A DNA stretch of 6,330 nucleotides. It comes from JAXDJJ01 sp034665745. Lineage in GTDB: Bacteria > Actinomycetota > CADDZG01 > WHSQ01. The stretch spans positions 1 through 6,330 of the forward strand of contig JAXDJJ010000085.1 in assembly GCA_034665745.1 (NCBI GenBank), read 5' to 3'. The position numbers were made by a program, and so were the translations under genes. Shown piece after piece: positions 6,028 through 6,330 of this stretch (position 1 is its first letter; the number at the start of each line of letters is the position of its first letter). Below the pieces are notes generated by a model. That model was not told the origin of the DNA. It saw only the letters and a program-made list of their open reading frames with translations, and searched no databases.

Positions 6028-6330
6028 TGACCGATGACGTCGCGATGGTCGCCGAACCCCTCATCACGAGAGGCGAGCTCCGAACGCGGATCCCTGCACT
6101 CGCCAACGAGCTGAAGGACACCTTGGCCGGTGACCAGCCAACCGTTGCGATCTCGATCCTGAAGGGCTCCACGCTGTTCCTGGCAGATCTCATGCGCTCG
6201 CTAGACCTCGACCTCGAGATCGACTTCATGTCGATCACCTCGTACGCAGGTAGCCAGGGTGCTTCGGGGGTGGTGCGCATCGTCAAAGACCTCGACATCG
6301 ACATCAGCGGACGTGACGTGGTGATCGTCG
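6027..6330 (+). CDS. hpt: Hypoxanthine phosphoribosyltransferase, 5' part (cut by window end)
   Basis: The first 101 codons are visible. The enzyme salvages purines, joining hypoxanthine (usually also guanine) to PRPP to form IMP or GMP. Family marks seen are the pyrophosphate-binding loop ILKGS at residues 44-48, the flexible-loop region SYAGSQGASGVVR at 72-84, and KDLDIDISGRDVVIV at 87-101, which leads straight into the PRPP-binding motif (normally VEDIIDSG) lost at the window edge. The start is taken as GTG at 6027, which shares one base with the TAG stop of the carboxypeptidase gene; an in-frame ATG at 6045 is an alternative but has no better ribosome binding site, while GGTGAG at 6012-6017 could serve the GTG. 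The overlap suggests co-translation with the carboxypeptidase. In many actinobacteria hpt is followed by ftsH and preceded by tilS; tilS is not between these two genes here. Confidence 0.93.
   Translation, partial: MTDDVAMVAEPLITRGELRTRIPALANELKDTLAGDQPTVAISILKGSTLFLADLMRSLDLDLEIDFMSITSYAGSQGASGVVRIVKDLDIDISGRDVVIV

Noticed and set aside
1..6330. Search for mobile elements, CRISPR arrays, toxin-antitoxin pairs or defence genes
   Set aside because: Every coding region belongs to a housekeeping family, genes are tightly packed on one strand, and no long repeats or atypical composition are seen, despite a tRNA at the left edge that could have been an integration site.

Overview
The window looks like ordinary chromosome from a high-GC actinobacterium (Actinomycetota). 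The evidence is the GC-rich third codon positions, the use of ATG, GTG and TTG starts, the tight gene packing, and above all the gene order gcvH - garA-type FHA protein - ftsR-type MerR regulator. That order matches the Mycobacterium tuberculosis Rv1826-Rv1827-Rv1828 neighbourhood as I recall it, where a CDP-alcohol phosphatidyltransferase gene (pgsA2, Rv1822) also lies just upstream. Class-level placement (for example Acidimicrobiia or another deep branch) cannot be settled from this sequence.

Layout, all on the + strand: a proline tRNA with anticodon GGG (30-104); four bases later a CDP-alcohol phosphatidyltransferase (109-678); an overlapping 841-residue fusion of a sugar-nucleotidyltransferase, a left-handed beta-helix and a degenerate phosphohexomutase (668-3193); a 64-base leader with a direct repeat and a hairpin; glycine cleavage H protein (3258-3644); a short gap holding a good promoter candidate; a zinc-ribbon/FHA protein of the GarA type (3696-4160); an FtsR-like MerR regulator (4163-4876); a secreted D,D-carboxypeptidase of the S11 family (4894-6027); and the first 101 codons of hypoxanthine phosphoribosyltransferase (from 6027, cut by the window end). 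No stretch over 300 bases lacks a gene. I saw no mobile element, CRISPR array, prophage or foreign-looking segment.

Taken together the region mixes envelope building (phospholipid head-group transfer, activated sugar supply, peptidoglycan trimming), central metabolism control (lipoyl H protein, GarA-type switch that in mycobacteria controls 2-oxoglutarate and glutamate enzymes) and cell-division control (FtsR activates ftsZ in Corynebacterium). Three transcription units are suggested: tRNA-phosphatidyltransferase-nucleotidyltransferase, possibly running into gcvH; FHA-ftsR from its own promoter; and dacB-hpt, which may simply continue from ftsR.

I found no convincing undescribed system. The points most worth a second look are the catalytic-site decay in the phosphohexomutase half of the fusion protein, the predicted leaderless promoter of the FHA gene, the tRNA placed directly against a start codon, and the zinc ribbon joined to a conserved phospho-threonine switch.
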